A DNA stretch of 6,530 nucleotides from Oceanihabitans sp. (GCA_018067265.1 JAGPUY010000095.1:1-6530), one strand, 5' to 3'; positions 1 through 6,296 are shown, numbered from the stretch's first letter. Translations and numbers: made by a program. The notes: a model not told the origin generated them from the letters alone.

Positions 1-345
1 ATAATACATGCTTGCTAAAATACATATCTGGATACCAAATACTAAAACTATTAATTGTTTCATTCTTTTTTTTGTAAAAAGCTTATAAAACAGACCACTT
101 AAAAAAGCAAATTGGAAAACAAAATAAAAATGAGATATAAATAAATTCAAATTAGGATACAGAAACCCTATGATATGACAGGTAATTTCTATAATAGACA
201 ATGCTATTAAGTAAGCCAAAAATATTTTATATACTTTCTTTCTAATCGTGCTATTTGTTATAAATAGAAAGGTATTACATACTAAAAAAACCAATCCAAG
301 TAAACTAACAAGAAAACCAAATAATAAATTCATAATTCCGGGCAT
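1..345 (-). CDS. Multi-pass membrane protein, N-terminal part (3' end beyond window)
   Basis: Open minus-strand frame of 115 codons that runs off the left edge without a stop. It begins MPGIMNLLFGFLVSLLGLVF. An in-frame TAG at 355-357 limits the start to the ATG at 345 or the ATG at 333 (Met5); Met5 gives a more usual hydrophobic N-terminus, and neither has a clear ribosome binding site. Four hydrophobic segments are visible, at about residues 6-29, 41-62, 68-90 and 98-115. Short basic loops (RKK at 35-37, KKR at 92-94) separate the first from the second and the third from the fourth, so this is an integral inner-membrane protein. Segment three contains a run of aromatic residues (SHFYFVFQF). 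The layout resembles small conserved flavobacterial membrane proteins of unknown function; I do not recognise a named family. A weak TAnnTTTG-like element (TAGCTTTA, 369-376) lies upstream. Reality of the gene is likely; function unknown. Confidence 0.72.
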   Translation of the reverse strand, partial: MPGIMNLLFGFLVSLLGLVFLVCNTFLFITNSTIRKKVYKIFLAYLIALSIIEITCHIIGFLYPNLNLFISHFYFVFQFAFLSGLFYKLFTKKRMKQLIVLVFGIQICILASMYY

Positions 346-468
346 TTTTTGTTGCTACTTTTGGGAACTAAAGCTATTCTGCTTTTCTGTATCCATAGAA
401 ATAAGTAAGTAGGTGTTGTAAATTTATGGAAATAAAAGCATTAAAAATAATATAGAATCTTTTTTTCA

Positions 469-624
469 ATGGAAGAAGCGTACCTAAATTATTCGAATAA
501 AGAGAAAACAACTTCTAGTATTAATGATTGGAATTATTATATTCTTTTAAAACACCTTACAAGACTGTCTAGCGTACTCAAATTTAGATTCCTAAGTACG
601 TTTTACAGCTCTTTCGAGATCTGA
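469..624 (+). CDS. Doubtful 51-residue ORF on the plus strand
   Basis: An ATG-to-TGA frame of 52 codons, beginning MEEAYLNYSNKEK and ending STFYSSFEI. It is the only plus-strand frame in the window that does not simply lie inside a confident minus-strand gene. The sequence before the ATG is T-rich (TCTTTTTTTCA), which is unlike the A-rich leaders usual in flavobacteria, and no convincing promoter was seen. The product has no clear signal peptide or membrane segment and resembles no family I know. It overlaps on the opposite strand the possible pseudogene at 547-685; at most one of the two is likely to be meaningful. It could well be a chance frame in AT-rich DNA. Confidence 0.15.
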   Translation: MEEAYLNYSNKEKTTSSINDWNYYILLKHLTRLSSVLKFRFLSTFYSSFEI

Positions 625-685
625 AATAACTTGGTTTTGCGACTGTAAGTTAAAAACAAAGACAAAGCCCAATAATTATTTTCAT
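547..685 (-). pseudogene. Possible decayed secreted-protein gene (signal peptide remnant)
   Basis: An ATG at 683-685, nine bases after the stop of the preceding gene, opens MKIIIGLCLCF and then hits TAA. Ignoring one base of a five-T run (652-656) lets the frame continue as NLQSQNQVISDLERAVKRT to a TAG at 592-594. Beyond that TAG the same frame reads ESKFEYARQSCKVF to a TAA at 547-549. A Lys, a hydrophobic stretch and then SQ or AQ is typical of Bacteroidota type I signal peptides, and the following residues look protein-like rather than random. The interpretation is a gene at the end of the operon broken by a frameshift and a nonsense mutation. The fragment is very short, so coincidence is quite possible. 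Confidence 0.28.
573..600. repeat. Inverted repeat, 6-bp arms
   Basis: CGTACT at 573-578 and AGTACG at 595-600 are perfect complementary arms around a 16-base AT-rich loop. TTTT follows on the plus strand. The stem is short and the loop long, so it would be a poor terminator. It may be chance or a protein-binding site. Confidence 0.25.
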
Positions 686-694
686 AAGGTTTGC

Positions 695-1951
695 TTAGGT
701 CTTTTGTTTTTTCTTTTTAGCTGCTGGGAATAATACATTATTTAAAATAAGTCGGTAACCAGGAGATGTTGGATGCAGGTCTAATTCTGTTTTAGGGTCT
801 CCTACTCTATGCGTATAATCTTCTGGATCATGGCCTCCATAAAAGGTAAAAAAACCTTTTCCTTTTATACCATGAATGTATTTTGCTTCTCCATTAGATT
901 TGTTTTCTCCCATCACCAAGACGTTACTTTTGATTTCTTCGCGTGTAAAAGACGTGGTTTGTCCCATAAAACCTTTCACTAATGCCGTGTGATTTTGACA
1001 TAGCATACTTGGAATTGGATCCCATTTTGCAGAGTAATCCATGAGTGTAAAATAATCTACGGTTTTAGATATTTTTCGTTTTTGGGTCATATCTATACTA
1101 GAAAACTCATACACATTCGGACTTTGTTCTAAGGTATAATCTTTAAATGCAAAGGTTTTACTGTAGTCAATTTTGTTTTGATAATTGGCGTCACTACCAT
1201 CGCCATCAAACATAGGTTCACAAATATCCAATCCTTGTGCAGAAAGCGCAATATCAAAACTATCTGTTGCGCTGCACATGGCAAACATAAATCCGCCACC
1301 AATTACATAGTCTCTAATTTTTAAGGAAACGGCTAGTTTTTCTTCTGAAACTTTATCATAACCAAGTTTAGTGGCTAGTGCTTCCGCTTCTTTTTTTTCT
1401 TCAATATACCAAGCGGCCGTTTTATATGCGCGATAAAATTTACCGTATTGTCCCGTAAAATCTTCATGATGTAAATGCAACCAATCGTATAGTAAAAGAG
1501 CATCTCCTAAAACTTCTTCATCATAAATGGTTTCATAAGGAATTTCGGCATAGCTCAAAACCATAGTTACTGCATCGTCCCAAGGCAATTTTCCTTTAGG
1601 ACTATACACCGCAATTTTCGGTGCTTTTTCTAAAACGATGGCTTCCATATTCTTACTCGGACTACTAATTTCTTCTAGAATACCTTCCGCTTTAGCGTTA
1701 GATAATACTTCGAAAGAAACGCCTCGTATTTGACATTCGCGTTGAATTTCTTGAGTATCTGGTACAAGAAAAGATCCGCCACGATAATTAAGAAGCCATT
1801 TTACTTTTAGCTGTTTTTCTAAAGTCCAATAGGTAATTCCGTAGGCCTTTAAATGGTTTTTTTGCATCTCTGCATCCATAGGAATTAGAATGTAGGATGC
1901 AAAAGTTTGCGTTACAAAAAGTATAAGTAAAAGTGTTATTATTTTTTTCAT
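695..1951 (-). CDS. Secreted protein of the family often labelled 'asparagine synthetase B'
   Basis: A 418-residue exported protein. The start is placed at the ATG at 1951 because it opens directly onto a signal peptide (MKKIITLLLILFVTQTFA, cleavage probably before Ser19). A longer frame would need a TTG at 1969, which adds six residues in front of the signal. The mature protein starts SYILIPMDAEMQKNHLKAYG, characteristic of a widespread Bacteroidota family that databases often call asparagine synthetase B. Nothing supports that function: there is no N-terminal catalytic Cys after Met and no SGGxDS ATP-pyrophosphatase loop, and the protein is secreted. Visible elements are YRGGSF (56-61), a Rossmann-like start KIAVYSPKG (112-120), LLLYDWLHLHHEDFTGQ (152-168), GGGFMFAMCSATDSFDIALS (218-237) with Cys226, GGHDPEDYTHR (372-382) and a PGYRLILNNVLFPA end (397-410). 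The order suggests a class I glutamine-amidotransferase/ThuA-like fold, but that is inference. It is last in the operon, 52 bp after the sulfotransferase-like gene. Gene certain; function unknown. Confidence 0.9.
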   Translation of the reverse strand: MKKIITLLLILFVTQTFASYILIPMDAEMQKNHLKAYGITYWTLEKQLKVKWLLNYRGGSFLVPDTQEIQRECQIRGVSFEVLSNAKAEGILEEISSPSKNMEAIVLEKAPKIAVYSPKGKLPWDDAVTMVLSYAEIPYETIYDEEVLGDALLLYDWLHLHHEDFTGQYGKFYRAYKTAAWYIEEKKEAEALATKLGYDKVSEEKLAVSLKIRDYVIGGGFMFAMCSATDSFDIALSAQGLDICEPMFDGDGSDANYQNKIDYSKTFAFKDYTLEQSPNVYEFSSIDMTQKRKISKTVDYFTLMDYSAKWDPIPSMLCQNHTALVKGFMGQTTSFTREEIKSNVLVMGENKSNGEAKYIHGIKGKGFFTFYGGHDPEDYTHRVGDPKTELDLHPTSPGYRLILNNVLFPAAKKKKQKT

Positions 1952-2003
1952 TTGTAGAAAGGTACTCAAAAATTATTCCGTTTAAACCTGCATTAGTACA
2001 ATT

Positions 2004-2735
2004 TTAACCAATGGCGTATTTAAGTAGTTTGTTATAATGTGGCATACATTCTTTTAATAGCGGTTCTAAACGCTCTGGAAAAGTTTCGCTCTTTGGTGTG
2101 TAGGCTAAATATCCAGTGGATTTATGAATATTCGCATACCAATATTTTGCCCAAATACCGTCTTCTTTTCTAGCTCCAGCTTCCCAATGCAGCATATTTT
2201 CATCAAAAGGAATACCTATAAACTCACATAATTGGCTTAATACCTTCTTCGGATTTAATAGCACACGTTTCGAGTCCAGCACAATTGGTTTTATATTATT
2301 CGCTTCGAAATAGTCTAACAACTCGGTATGTTTGGCATAACCAACATCCTCCAAATTAGGATTCTCTATCACTTTATCAAAAGACGGAAGCATTTCATGA
2401 GGATCTCGTGTTAGCATGACATGATACACGTTTTCCTCTTTCATAAAATCTCTATTGACATCCAGTAAATGATGCGTCATATTTTTAAAAAAGAAAACAG
2501 AACTAGTGGTATTCGTCATCATTTCGGCTATCACCTTATTACCATCCTGTTCTAAAGTATCCAAAATATCCTGAGTTCCTGGATGGTATTCTTTGGCAAC
2601 TGTATTACGTAAATAATGTGCATACAAAGGTTCATCTACCACTTTTGTGTCTTCCCTTTGCGCAAAGCTATACATTAAAGTTGTGGAGATATTTCTTGGT
2701 CCAGACCACAAACAGATGCGTTTACTAGTTGCCAT
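2004..2735 (-). CDS. Sulfotransferase-like P-loop protein
   Basis: A 243-residue cytoplasmic protein with the architecture of small sulfotransferases. An N-terminal P-loop-like motif, WSGPRNISTTLMYSF (10-24), corresponds to the 5'-phosphosulfate-binding loop, with Arg14 where many relatives have Lys. Next come DEPLYAHYL (34-42) and a 3'-phosphate-binding-type strand and helix, HVMLTRDPHEMLPSF (105-119). The C-terminal part is HWEAGARKEDGIWAKYWY (183-200) followed by HKSTGY (204-209). The expected reaction would be sulfate transfer from PAPS to an unknown acceptor, but enzymatic activity is not shown and this branch may bind another nucleotide. Its ATG overlaps the last 11 bp of the aminotransferase gene upstream (ATGGCAACTAG), so translation is probably coupled. 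From memory, plant 'branched-chain-amino-acid aminotransferase-like' proteins carry this same domain (WSAPRS, STSLMYSFAQR, DEPLY, HKSTG) fused in front of a class IV aminotransferase. That makes a joint function with the neighbour likely. Confidence 0.88.
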   Translation of the reverse strand: MATSKRICLWSGPRNISTTLMYSFAQREDTKVVDEPLYAHYLRNTVAKEYHPGTQDILDTLEQDGNKVIAEMMTNTTSSVFFFKNMTHHLLDVNRDFMKEENVYHVMLTRDPHEMLPSFDKVIENPNLEDVGYAKHTELLDYFEANNIKPIVLDSKRVLLNPKKVLSQLCEFIGIPFDENMLHWEAGARKEDGIWAKYWYANIHKSTGYLAYTPKSETFPERLEPLLKECMPHYNKLLKYAIG

Positions 2736-3645
2736 TTGCTACTTCTTTATCAATTAATTCGTTGTATAAGCCACTTAATTTTCTGGTAAAATCGCCATAA
2801 GATTTCTCACCGATTATTCTACCATCAATTTTGGTAACCGGAGTTAATCCACCAAAGGTTCCTGTAACAAAAGCTTCGTCTGCACCATACACATCAAACA
2901 GCGAGAAGTCTTTTTGGTGACATACAATATTATTTATTTTACAAGCCTCAATAACTTTAGCTCTAGTAATACCATTCATACAATATTGTCCGGTAGACGT
3001 GTATACTTCTTCGTTTTTAATAATAAAGAAATTAGTAGCATTACACGTAGCAACAAAACCGTTCACATCTAGCATTAACGCTTCGTCTGCTCCGGCTTCA
3101 ATAGCTTGAATAAGTGCTTGTACTTCGTGAAGTTTACTATGGCAATTTAATCTAGGATCTAAATAATCTGGAGATCCACGACGGACTGTACTTGTAAATA
3201 AAGTGATTCCTTTTTCTTTACTTTCTGGTGAAGCTTTTTTGTATTCTGGTAAAATAACCACATTGGGTCCAGAAATAGTTAGTCTAGGATCTTGCGATGG
3301 TGTTTTTTTAATTCCTCTAGTAATCATAATACGCACGTGTACATTGTCTTTCATATTATTTTTATTTAAGGTTTTCCAGACTTCTTCAATCAATCCTTCT
3401 TTAGTAAAAGGAAATTGCATACCAACAGCAGCTGCAGATTGCCATAATCTATCTAAATGATCTTTAAGAAAAACCAGAACACCTTTGTGTAAGCGAAGTG
3501 CTTCCCAGATACCATCTCCTACAAGATAACCACTATCTAAAACCGAAATTTTAGCGTCTTCTCTTTGGAAGAATTCCCCGTTAATATAAATTTGAATATC
3601 TTTATTTCTGCTGTCTTCTACAGCATTATGTGTACCATGAACCAT
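2725..3645 (-). CDS. PLP-dependent class IV aminotransferase (BCAT/D-AAT-like)
   Basis: A 306-residue fold-type IV aminotransferase, the group that holds IlvE, D-amino-acid aminotransferase and aminodeoxychorismate lyase. Seen in order: IYINGEFFQREDAKISVLD (19-37), GYLVGDGIWEALRLHKG (39-55), LKDHLDRLWQSA (60-71) and RIMITRG (105-111). LNCHSKLHEVQALIQA (166-181) carries the probable PLP Schiff-base Lys171. DVNGFVATCNATNFFII (193-209) and GITRAKVIEAC (225-235) follow, then DEAFVTGTFGGLTPVTKIDG (256-275), the phosphate- and substrate-side loop. Length is normal for the class. Odd point: the Glu that usually contacts the PLP pyridine nitrogen, five residues before the conserved Asn205, is Thr200 here. 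Substrate cannot be told from sequence; ilvE is not claimed. The start at 3645 follows an A/G-rich leader and lies about 20 residues before the conserved first strand, so a slightly later start is not excluded. It lies 57 bp after the AI-2E-type gene and overlaps the next gene by 11 bp. Confidence 0.92.
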   Translation of the reverse strand: MVHGTHNAVEDSRNKDIQIYINGEFFQREDAKISVLDSGYLVGDGIWEALRLHKGVLVFLKDHLDRLWQSAAAVGMQFPFTKEGLIEEVWKTLNKNNMKDNVHVRIMITRGIKKTPSQDPRLTISGPNVVILPEYKKASPESKEKGITLFTSTVRRGSPDYLDPRLNCHSKLHEVQALIQAIEAGADEALMLDVNGFVATCNATNFFIIKNEEVYTSTGQYCMNGITRAKVIEACKINNIVCHQKDFSLFDVYGADEAFVTGTFGGLTPVTKIDGRIIGEKSYGDFTRKLSGLYNELIDKEVANGN

Positions 3646-3659
3646 GAACTTCTTATCTT

Positions 3660-3677
3660 TTTAATTTGAAAATTAAA
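3660..3677. repeat. AT-only inverted repeat upstream of the aminotransferase gene
   Basis: TTTAATTT (3660-3667) and AAATTAAA (3670-3677) are perfect 8-bp arms with a 2-base gap, in the 57-bp gap before the aminotransferase start. It has no G-C pairs and no following U-tract, so it is unlikely to terminate. It overlaps the promoter-like element at 3674-3681 and could be an operator, or just base composition. Confidence 0.25.
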
Positions 3678-3681
3678 GATA
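3674..3681 (-). promoter_or_regulatory. Possible internal promoter -7 element for the aminotransferase/sulfotransferase genes
   Basis: On the minus strand TATCTTTA matches seven of eight positions of the Bacteroidota -7 consensus TAnnTTTG and would start a transcript about 20 bp before the aminotransferase ATG. No TTG was found at the expected -33 distance, so support is weak. The same octamer occurs before dnaB. Confidence 0.22.
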
Positions 3682-3702
3682 ATGAAAAAGGAGGTAAATC
3701 GT

Positions 3703-4716
3703 CTAAGAAATTAAATCAGAAATCTTTTTGGTACTAGGAAATTGCTCAAAGATAATTTTAAGAAAAACAGTAATTGGAATAGCCATAATAAGTCCTGGAA
3801 TTCCCCAAAGAAAACCCCAAAACATTAACATTACGAGCACCGTAATAATGTTTATAGAGAATGATTTCCCCATAAACACAGGTTCTAAAATGGCGCCAAA
3901 TAATACTTGCACTCCGGTTATAGCGATTACAAATAAAAACAAAGTACTTGTTGGATCTAATTCTATAAACGCAAAAATAGAAAGTGCAATAACTGCAATA
4001 AAGGAACCTACCATTTGTACAAAATTAATGACAAAGGCAAAAAGTCCCCAAAAGATAGGGAAACTAACATCAAAGAAATAACAAGCCAAACCAGTACCAA
4101 CACCTGTTAAAAAGCTCACTAAAAACTTGACTTTTATAAAGGTATTTAGTTCTTTCTGTATTTTACCATATGCTAGTAAGGAAGTTCGTTTTTTCTTTAA
4201 AACCATTTTATTTAAAACATCTTGCATATTAATAGACTCTGCTAATAAGAGTACCACAAAGAATGCCGTCATGAGTAACATGGTTAAAAACTGACGTAAA
4301 AAACCAACGGTTGTACCAATGTTTTCTTTTTGAATAAATTGAGATAAGATATTTTTATCTTTTTGCATCTCTACCCCAAAAGTGCTTTCTAAATATTGTG
4401 CTGCATCATTTATTTTAACTTGCGCTTTGTCAAAAAAAGCAGTGTCACTAGCCATAATTTGTTTGCTAGACAATTTGATAAGCTCTACTCCCATTTTTAA
4501 TCCTAGCCCTATTAATAAAACGATAATAATAATACTTACTATTTTTGGAACTTTTCGTTTCCCTAGCCAACGCATTAATGGTAAAAACAACAGCGCAATA
4601 AACATAGCAAACACCAAAGGAATAAATATAAAAGACAATACTTTTAATAAATAAAACAAAATGGGTATCACTATAATTAGTAGTAGTATGTTGGTGGTTC
4701 TGCGTTCGCTTAACAT
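3703..4716 (-). CDS. AI-2E (PerM/YdiK-type) family membrane protein
   Basis: A 337-residue inner-membrane protein of the AI-2E transporter family (formerly UPF0118). Hydrophobic segments lie at about residues 8-24, 27-48, 59-79, 141-160, 198-215, 218-236, 238-253, 257-277 and 288-322. A soluble, charged region at about 80-135 sits between segments three and four, as in the family. The C-terminal signature EPVFMGKSFSINIITVLVML (278-297), followed by WGIPGLIMAIPI (304-315), is diagnostic. Length is usual. The first members were linked to autoinducer-2 export (TqsA), but others work as Na+(Li+)/H+ antiporters or have no known substrate, so no substrate is assigned. The ATG at 4716 follows TAAGAACCTAC, which is not a strong ribosome binding site. 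It lies 44 bp downstream of dnaB with no terminator between, so it is probably co-transcribed. Confidence 0.92.
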   Translation of the reverse strand: MLSERRTTNILLLIIVIPILFYLLKVLSFIFIPLVFAMFIALLFLPLMRWLGKRKVPKIVSIIIIVLLIGLGLKMGVELIKLSSKQIMASDTAFFDKAQVKINDAAQYLESTFGVEMQKDKNILSQFIQKENIGTTVGFLRQFLTMLLMTAFFVVLLLAESINMQDVLNKMVLKKKRTSLLAYGKIQKELNTFIKVKFLVSFLTGVGTGLACYFFDVSFPIFWGLFAFVINFVQMVGSFIAVIALSIFAFIELDPTSTLFLFVIAITGVQVLFGAILEPVFMGKSFSINIITVLVMLMFWGFLWGIPGLIMAIPITVFLKIIFEQFPSTKKISDLIS

Positions 4717-4760
4717 GTAGGTTCTTATTTTTCTATTTATTTAGCTATGAAAAAATTAGT

Positions 4761-6296
4761 TTAAAATGGCACATCATTATCATCAAAATCATCTGGAGCC
4801 CCAAATGCATCATTTGGTGATGGTAAATTTTCCGATTTAAAAGTATCATCATTTGCGGCTGCATTCATTTTAGAATGAAATTCAAAAGGCGAATCAAAAT
4901 CGTCAAGATTATCGAACTTACCTAAGTTTCCAATAAACTTTAAACGTATATTTTCTAGTCCACCATTTCTATGCTTTGCAATAATAAATTCGGCTTGCCC
5001 TTCTGTTGGCGAGCGTTCTTCATCATCCCATTCATCAATTTTATAATATTCTGGTCTATAAATAAAACTCACAATATCTGCATCTTGTTCAATTGCGCCA
5101 GATTCCCGTAAATCGGAAAGTAAAGGTCTTTTACTTCCACCACGCGTTTCTACAGCACGCGATAATTGCGATAGTGCAATTACAGGAACACTTAATTCTT
5201 TTGCTAATGCTTTCAGGTTTCTAGAAATCATAGAGATTTCTTGTTCTCGATTTCCACCATGACTTGGTCCTCCAGTCATTAACTGTAAATAATCAATCAT
5301 GATCATTTTAATACCATGTTGTGATGCTAAACGTCTTGCTTTTGCACGTAAATCGAAAATCGAAAGTGAAGGTGTATCATCAATAAACAAAGGTGCTTTT
5401 TCTAAACCTTTTACCTTTACGTTTAGTTGTTCCCATTCGTGTTTTTCTAATTTCCCTGTTCTTAGCTTTTCGGAAGACAATCCGGTTTCACTAGAAATTA
5501 AACGTGTAATTAACTGTACGGAAGCCATCTCTAAAGAAAAGAATGCTACTGGTACATTTTGATCTACGGCAATATTTCTAGCCATAGATAATGTTAATGC
5601 CGTTTTACCCATACCTGGACGAGCGGCTACAATAATTAAATCGGATGGCTGCCAACCAGAAGTAAGTTTATCCAGTTTATTAAAACCTGTAGCAATACCA
5701 CTTAATCCTTCTTGATTCGATATTTCTTCAATTTTCTTTTTCGCCTGAATTACTAAATCTTGTGCTGTTTCACTCGATTTCTTAATATTTCCTTGCGTTA
5801 CTTCGTATAGTTTAGATTCTGCTTTGTCTAATAAATCGAAAACATCTTGTGTTTCGTCATAGGCGTCTTCAATTATTTCTGAAGAGATTTTTATTAAACT
5901 ACGCTGAATAAATTTCTGCAAAATAATACGTGCATGAAACTCAATATGTGCAGAAGAAGACACTTTTTGTGTTAGTGAAATGAGATAAAAATCTCCACCA
6001 GAAACATCTAGCTTTTGATTCTTCTTTAATTGGCTGGAAACGGTTAATAAGTCAATTGGCTCACTGTTTTCAAACAGTTGAAAAATAGCTTCAAAAATAT
6101 GTTGATGTCCTTCTTTGTAGAAAGCATCTGCACTTAAAATATCAATTACTTCATCTACACCCTTTTTATCGATCATCATCGCGCCGAGCACAACCTCTTC
6201 TAAATCAAGAGCTTGCGGAGGAATTTTCCCTCTTTCAAGATTGATTAATGTACTTTTATCGACTGGATAGCCTTTTACTTGATTTGGTTGCTTCAT
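4761..6296 (-). CDS. dnaB: Replicative DNA helicase DnaB
   Basis: The hexameric helicase that unwinds DNA ahead of the replication fork. 511 residues, against about 470 in E. coli; the excess lies mainly in an N-terminal lead of about 25 residues and a C-terminal tail of about 50. The N-terminal domain spans about 27-130 (PQALDLEEVVLGAMM), a linker region follows to about 195, and the RecA-like ATPase about 198-460. Walker A is ARPGMGKT (225-232, Lys231). The probable catalytic Glu256 lies in FFSLEM (252-257), and Walker B is MIMIDYLQLM (331-340, Asp335). SQLSRAVETRGG (376-387), DLRESGAIEQDADIV (395-409) and the arginine-finger region KHRNGG (441-446, probably Arg443) complete the set. No intein interrupts these sites. 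The tail is rich in Asp and ends DDFDDNDVPF, which resembles the tip of SSB. The start at 6296 gives the usual flavobacterial N-terminus MKQPNQVKGYPVDKS. It appears to be the first gene of the minus-strand operon. Confidence 0.98.
   Translation of the reverse strand: MKQPNQVKGYPVDKSTLINLERGKIPPQALDLEEVVLGAMMIDKKGVDEVIDILSADAFYKEGHQHIFEAIFQLFENSEPIDLLTVSSQLKKNQKLDVSGGDFYLISLTQKVSSSAHIEFHARIILQKFIQRSLIKISSEIIEDAYDETQDVFDLLDKAESKLYEVTQGNIKKSSETAQDLVIQAKKKIEEISNQEGLSGIATGFNKLDKLTSGWQPSDLIIVAARPGMGKTALTLSMARNIAVDQNVPVAFFSLEMASVQLITRLISSETGLSSEKLRTGKLEKHEWEQLNVKVKGLEKAPLFIDDTPSLSIFDLRAKARRLASQHGIKMIMIDYLQLMTGGPSHGGNREQEISMISRNLKALAKELSVPVIALSQLSRAVETRGGSKRPLLSDLRESGAIEQDADIVSFIYRPEYYKIDEWDDEERSPTEGQAEFIIAKHRNGGLENIRLKFIGNLGKFDNLDDFDSPFEFHSKMNAAANDDTFKSENLPSPNDAFGAPDDFDDNDVPF

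Larger units (their letters stand above)
346..694. other. Gene-poor stretch between the operon end and the membrane-protein gene
   Basis: This 349-bp interval has no confidently called gene. It holds four low-confidence items: a possible decayed secreted-protein gene (547-685, minus), a 51-codon plus-strand ORF (469-624), an inverted repeat (573-600) and a 13-codon minus-strand ORF MDTEKQNSFSSQK (355-396). The small ORF is in frame with the membrane protein and separated from it by one TAG. AGCGTAC followed by an A/T-rich run occurs at 477-490 and again at 571-584 (12 of 14 bases alike). No strong hairpin with a U-tract was found downstream of the gene ending at 695, so where the long operon stops being transcribed is unclear. 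Confidence 0.6.

Noticed and set aside
1952..1969. Extended start (TTG at 1969) for the secreted protein
   Set aside because: It would put six extra residues before an otherwise perfect signal peptide starting at the ATG at 1951.
1980..1987. Palindrome GTTTAAAC between the secreted-protein and sulfotransferase-like genes
   Set aside because: An isolated 8-bp AT-rich palindrome with no second copy or partner element; expected by chance.
2725..3645. Naming the aminotransferase ilvE or D-amino-acid aminotransferase
   Set aside because: Class IV members share these motifs; the changed residue at 200 and the pairing with a sulfotransferase-like gene argue against assigning a standard substrate.
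3660..3677. AT palindrome as a terminator between the AI-2E gene and the aminotransferase gene
   Set aside because: The stem has no G-C pairs and is not followed by a U-tract on the minus strand.
3203..4654. Plus-strand frames of 85-117 codons inside the aminotransferase and AI-2E genes
   Set aside because: They are antisense to well-supported genes, show no recognisable domains and arise readily opposite hydrophobic AT-rich coding sequence.
3703..4716. Calling the AI-2E family protein an autoinducer-2 exporter
   Set aside because: Members of this family have differing reported functions, and no AI-2 synthesis or sensing gene is nearby.
5299..5562. Plus-strand frame of 87 codons inside dnaB
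   Set aside because: It is antisense to the conserved RecA-like domain of DnaB and has no family features.
4761..6296. Intein in DnaB
   Set aside because: DnaB is a frequent intein host, but Walker A, Walker B and the later motifs follow one another at normal spacing and the length is only moderately above usual.
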